Assembly: GCA_034687125.1 (NCBI GenBank)
Contig: JAQGBZ010000301.1
Coordinates: forward strand, 1 to 64,000
Reading direction: 5' to 3'
From: Neelides folsomi
Taxonomy: Eukaryota; Arthropoda; Collembola; Neelipleona; Neelidae
DNA length: 64,000 bases
The translations under genes were made by a program, and so were the position numbers. Every line of letters starts with the position of its first letter. Within the stretch, counting starts at the first letter, position 1. The notes under the pieces were generated by a model. The model was not told the DNA's origin, did not search any database, and worked only from the letters and a program-made list of their open reading frames with translations. Below, piece by piece: positions 61,586-64,000 of the stretch.

Positions 61586-62740
61586 TTATTCATCGCACTC
61601 GTACAAGGAACGGAGCTTGAGGATGTCTCCTGCAGAAAGCCGCTCTCGTTGCCCGATGCTCGATCCGGTCACTTTGGGAACGACGGTGGGAATGGCTGGG
61701 TTAACTGCAAACACGAAACCGCCATAGTGCATAATGGACTCGTAGTCGTAAGGAACATCCAACGTGTCTACCAATTCGGAACCATAATACCCCAATTGGT
61801 CTTTGAACTCTGGAAATGAATAAATTAGGGAAAAATTCATTATTTAGGGGAAAATTCATTTAAGGGAGGAAATTAATTATTTATGGAGAAATCTGTCATA
61901 CCTTCTTGAACATTGTCCCAATTGATGTCAACATGTTCTTCTCGATCGGGTCGTTGAGTTTCTTCCACAAATCCAATTGCGTGCAACAATTCATGAATTA
62001 TCATCCCGTAATTGGTACATCCTGGAGTCTAAAAATATTTTTAAATAAAGTAATGCTATTTAGCTAAATACGTTATCTTGAATATGAATCTAAAATCAAT
62101 GAGTTTAAGCGAGCATTTAAACATTAATAGATATGGGAATTGACTTCAAGATTAAGCTGTTGCATTCCGCCGAGTCTCCCAATATACGACCAGCAATTAC
62201 TGTTTAATTGACCTCGTTGGATATGGACGTAATCAGATTGGGTTGATCTTTGGGTGAATTTAATGCATGTGGCATCTTGAATCATATTGAATGCTTTAAA
62301 AATCTCGTACAACTCATCAGTGTCTATTTTAAACATAATTTAGTCAGCTTTTTTAATAGTGATTTTAATTATTAATTTTATTGATAAGTTCTTAATTTCC
62401 TTACTAAAGTTAGGATCGAGATTGTAGATAACTTGTTTATTCGGCCATCGAAATCTGTCTCCGATAATTGCACCCCTTGAATTATGCCTTGGTGGGAATG
62501 ACACTTCAATAGCACTTTTGGCTTCTGCAAACAATAAAAGAATTATTGGGTCATTAAGATTGATCGAGATTTTTTCATGCTCTATAAAAGTCAGGAATGA
62601 ATAAATTACATCAATAAAAAGCAATTAATCAATAAGTATATCAGTGTAAGTTATTGCAAGTAAAAATTACGAGTTGAGGTAGATTGACCAATGCAGGCTA
62701 CCAAGAAAAGTCCAAGGGATAATAAATGGCTTGGTTCCAT
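61586..62740 (-). CDS. astacin-family metalloprotease with altered zinc site
   Basis: Exons 62671-62740, 62405-62524, 62145-62323, 61902-62028 and 61586-61809 give 239 residues. A signal peptide (LLSLGLFLVACIGQSTS) and a very short propeptide precede the catalytic domain, which starts at IIGDRFRWPNKQVIYNLDP. Conserved cysteines occur in ATCIKF, NSNCWS, PGCTNYG and the terminal YECDE. The zinc motif is HELLHAIGFVEETQRPDRE; the family consensus is HExxHxxGFxHExxRxDRD. The first two His and the catalytic Glu are present, but the third His ligand is Glu. The Met-turn SIMHY is intact. No EGF, CUB or ShK domain follows, so this is a minimal secreted astacin. It is intact as a frame, but its activity is doubtful. 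It lies head-to-tail, 99 bp upstream of copine. Confidence 0.88.
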
Positions 62741-63434
62741 GTTGAAGTTTTTTTAATTATTCCTTTTGTGATTTCGTTCTTTGGGGGAAGCAGATGGGAA
62801 ATAAATAATGAAAGGATTGAATCAACTGTGAAGGATATCAGTTGGCCCTCACGCCATTATCTCTCTTGTCCAATTGACCTGGAATTATAAAAGTCAATCT
62901 ATCAAATTGATTATCTAAAACATTGAGCTTTACGAGACATAATCACCAATTTCACAATCGAATAAAATAAGTTTAAGCATGAGTAATTGCATTGGTCGTA
63001 TTGAGATCTAATCAATTCACATTCATTTAAAATAATATTTAATTTATCCACTTGAATTTTCATAATCATTAATCAGTATATTTCTTATAAGGAATTTTAC
63101 ATGATAGCGCATTATAAAAATGCCTAATTAGAAATTCCAATTAAACACATAGCTAATTAAGATGGATGTTAAATAAATTCAACGCTTTCTTGAACGCTTT
63201 CACTGGAGAAATTGAATAGGATTTTCATATGCTTTCTTTATTGTAGCAATACGCCCCTTTATCATGTTTTGTTATATCAAACTAAAGTGAAACCATTTTA
63301 TAGAGGATCATAAATCATAAACTTTTACGATAATAATTTTAGTAAACAAATGAGATTTTAGTTTAAAGCTTTTCTTAATTTTGCAAACTGGTCATTAATA
63401 TTAATTGTAGTTAGTTGTTTCAAGTAGATTCAAT
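62741..63434. other. divergent promoter region of astacin and kaptin
   Basis: 694 bp of AT-rich sequence between the astacin start (-) and the kaptin start (+). It presumably holds both promoters; no specific site was recognised. Confidence 0.45.
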
Positions 63435-64000
63435 ATGAGGGAAGATCAATTCATCGTTCTTCCTTCACAGCCGTCGATTTATTCGGTAACAAAACTCGGG
63501 AAATATTTGGTCATTGGAGCTGGAGATTCTGGAAAAATTGTTCTTCATTCTTCTCTCATGGCTGTTGAACAAATGATTTTAAGAAATCTAAACAGTAAAC
63601 ATTTAATTACAAACATCATCTTTATCATAAACCGCTTTTATCAGTTTTTATTACAAAAATTAAATAATTATTTTAGATGACATTGATGTGATAGCAGTTG
63701 AAGCATTCCAAGATGAATTTCCTATTCTTGGTGTTGCATACATTCAAGTAATTTTCTCAATTTTAACTTTTAATTTTTTGACAATTAAAAGTTATATTAT
63801 GATATATTTTGAAGTAATATTTGATGGTTTTATTTAGAAAGGTCCAAATAACATAGAAGAGATGAAGAGTCCGATGCTAACTCTTTTCTCTACTTGGTGC
63901 CCCAAAGAGTTTTACAATTCCTCAGAGCCATCGTCGCCTTCACGGACTTCTCCACAGCCCAACAACTATGCTCGGACAGCAGAGATCCTCAAAGAAATTG
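63435..64000 (+). CDS. KPTN: kaptin, N-terminal part (runs off the window)
   Basis: Exons 63435-63594, 63677-63747 and 63838 onward are in phase and open to the window end. Kaptin is an FG-GAP/beta-propeller-like subunit of the KICSTOR complex, which tethers GATOR1 to lysosomes to restrain mTORC1. The N-terminus MREDQFIVLPSQPSIYSV matches kaptin's REDSF..FSSQSNVYGL, followed by a beta strand with a glycine-rich turn (YLVIGAGDSGKIVL). Exon 2 gives VIAVEAFQDEFPILGVAYIQ, and exon 3 continues with PMLTLFSTW, in the same order as in kaptin. A Ser/Pro-rich insert (SSEPSSPSRTSPQP) follows. Confidence 0.72.

Overview
This window is nuclear DNA of a small-genome arthropod. Genes are interrupted by GT-AG introns, many of 44-120 bp, and spacers and long introns are AT-rich. 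The gene content points to arthropods: a Sex-lethal-type two-RRM protein, a three-Ig cell-surface protein of the lachesin/DIP class, a pacifastin-like inhibitor and an astacin. I cannot name the species; compact crustaceans or chelicerates are possible. No rRNA, tRNA or CRISPR was seen.

Layout. 0-4 kb: the 3' half of dolichol kinase (+) and a Sex-lethal homologue (+). 4-8.4 kb: a gene-poor spacer with a 14-nt tandem repeat and a 350-bp palindrome. 8.4-17.7 kb: a ten-exon Ig gene (-) with a signal peptide, three Ig domains and a GPI-like tail. 18.8-27.7 kb: a divergent pair, ZDHHC16 (-) and an abnormal-spindle/ASPM-like gene (+). One ASPM-like intron carries a dead Tc1/mariner element and, 7 bp beyond it, a hAT-type MITE with an 8-bp target duplication. 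28.1-28.6 kb: a small membrane-tethered pacifastin-like protein (-). 28.6-34.5 kb: nothing convincing. 36.3-46.7 kb: RGS7-binding protein (+) with two possible first coding exons. 47.5-48.8 kb: an unrecognised Cys/Pro-rich protein with CTPP repeats (+). 49.7-50.7 kb: DNAJB9/ERdj4 (-). 52.4-54.4 kb: a TIGAR-like histidine phosphatase (+). 54.8-56.7 kb: a 78-residue acidic protein with a MGC lipidation start (-). 57.7-61.5 kb: a copine (-), only 99 bp downstream of an astacin (61.6-62.7 kb, -). 63.4-64.0 kb: the first exons of kaptin (+).

The genes do not form one pathway. Several act in the secretory system (dolichol kinase, ZDHHC16, DNAJB9), others in surface or signalling roles (Ig protein, R7BP, copine, kaptin). 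ZDHHC16 is a palmitoyltransferase, and R7BP and the MGC protein carry predicted palmitoylation sites; any link is inference. Exon models were built by hand from splice signals, reading phase and remembered family features. Every model given closes in phase, but none was checked against transcripts or a database.
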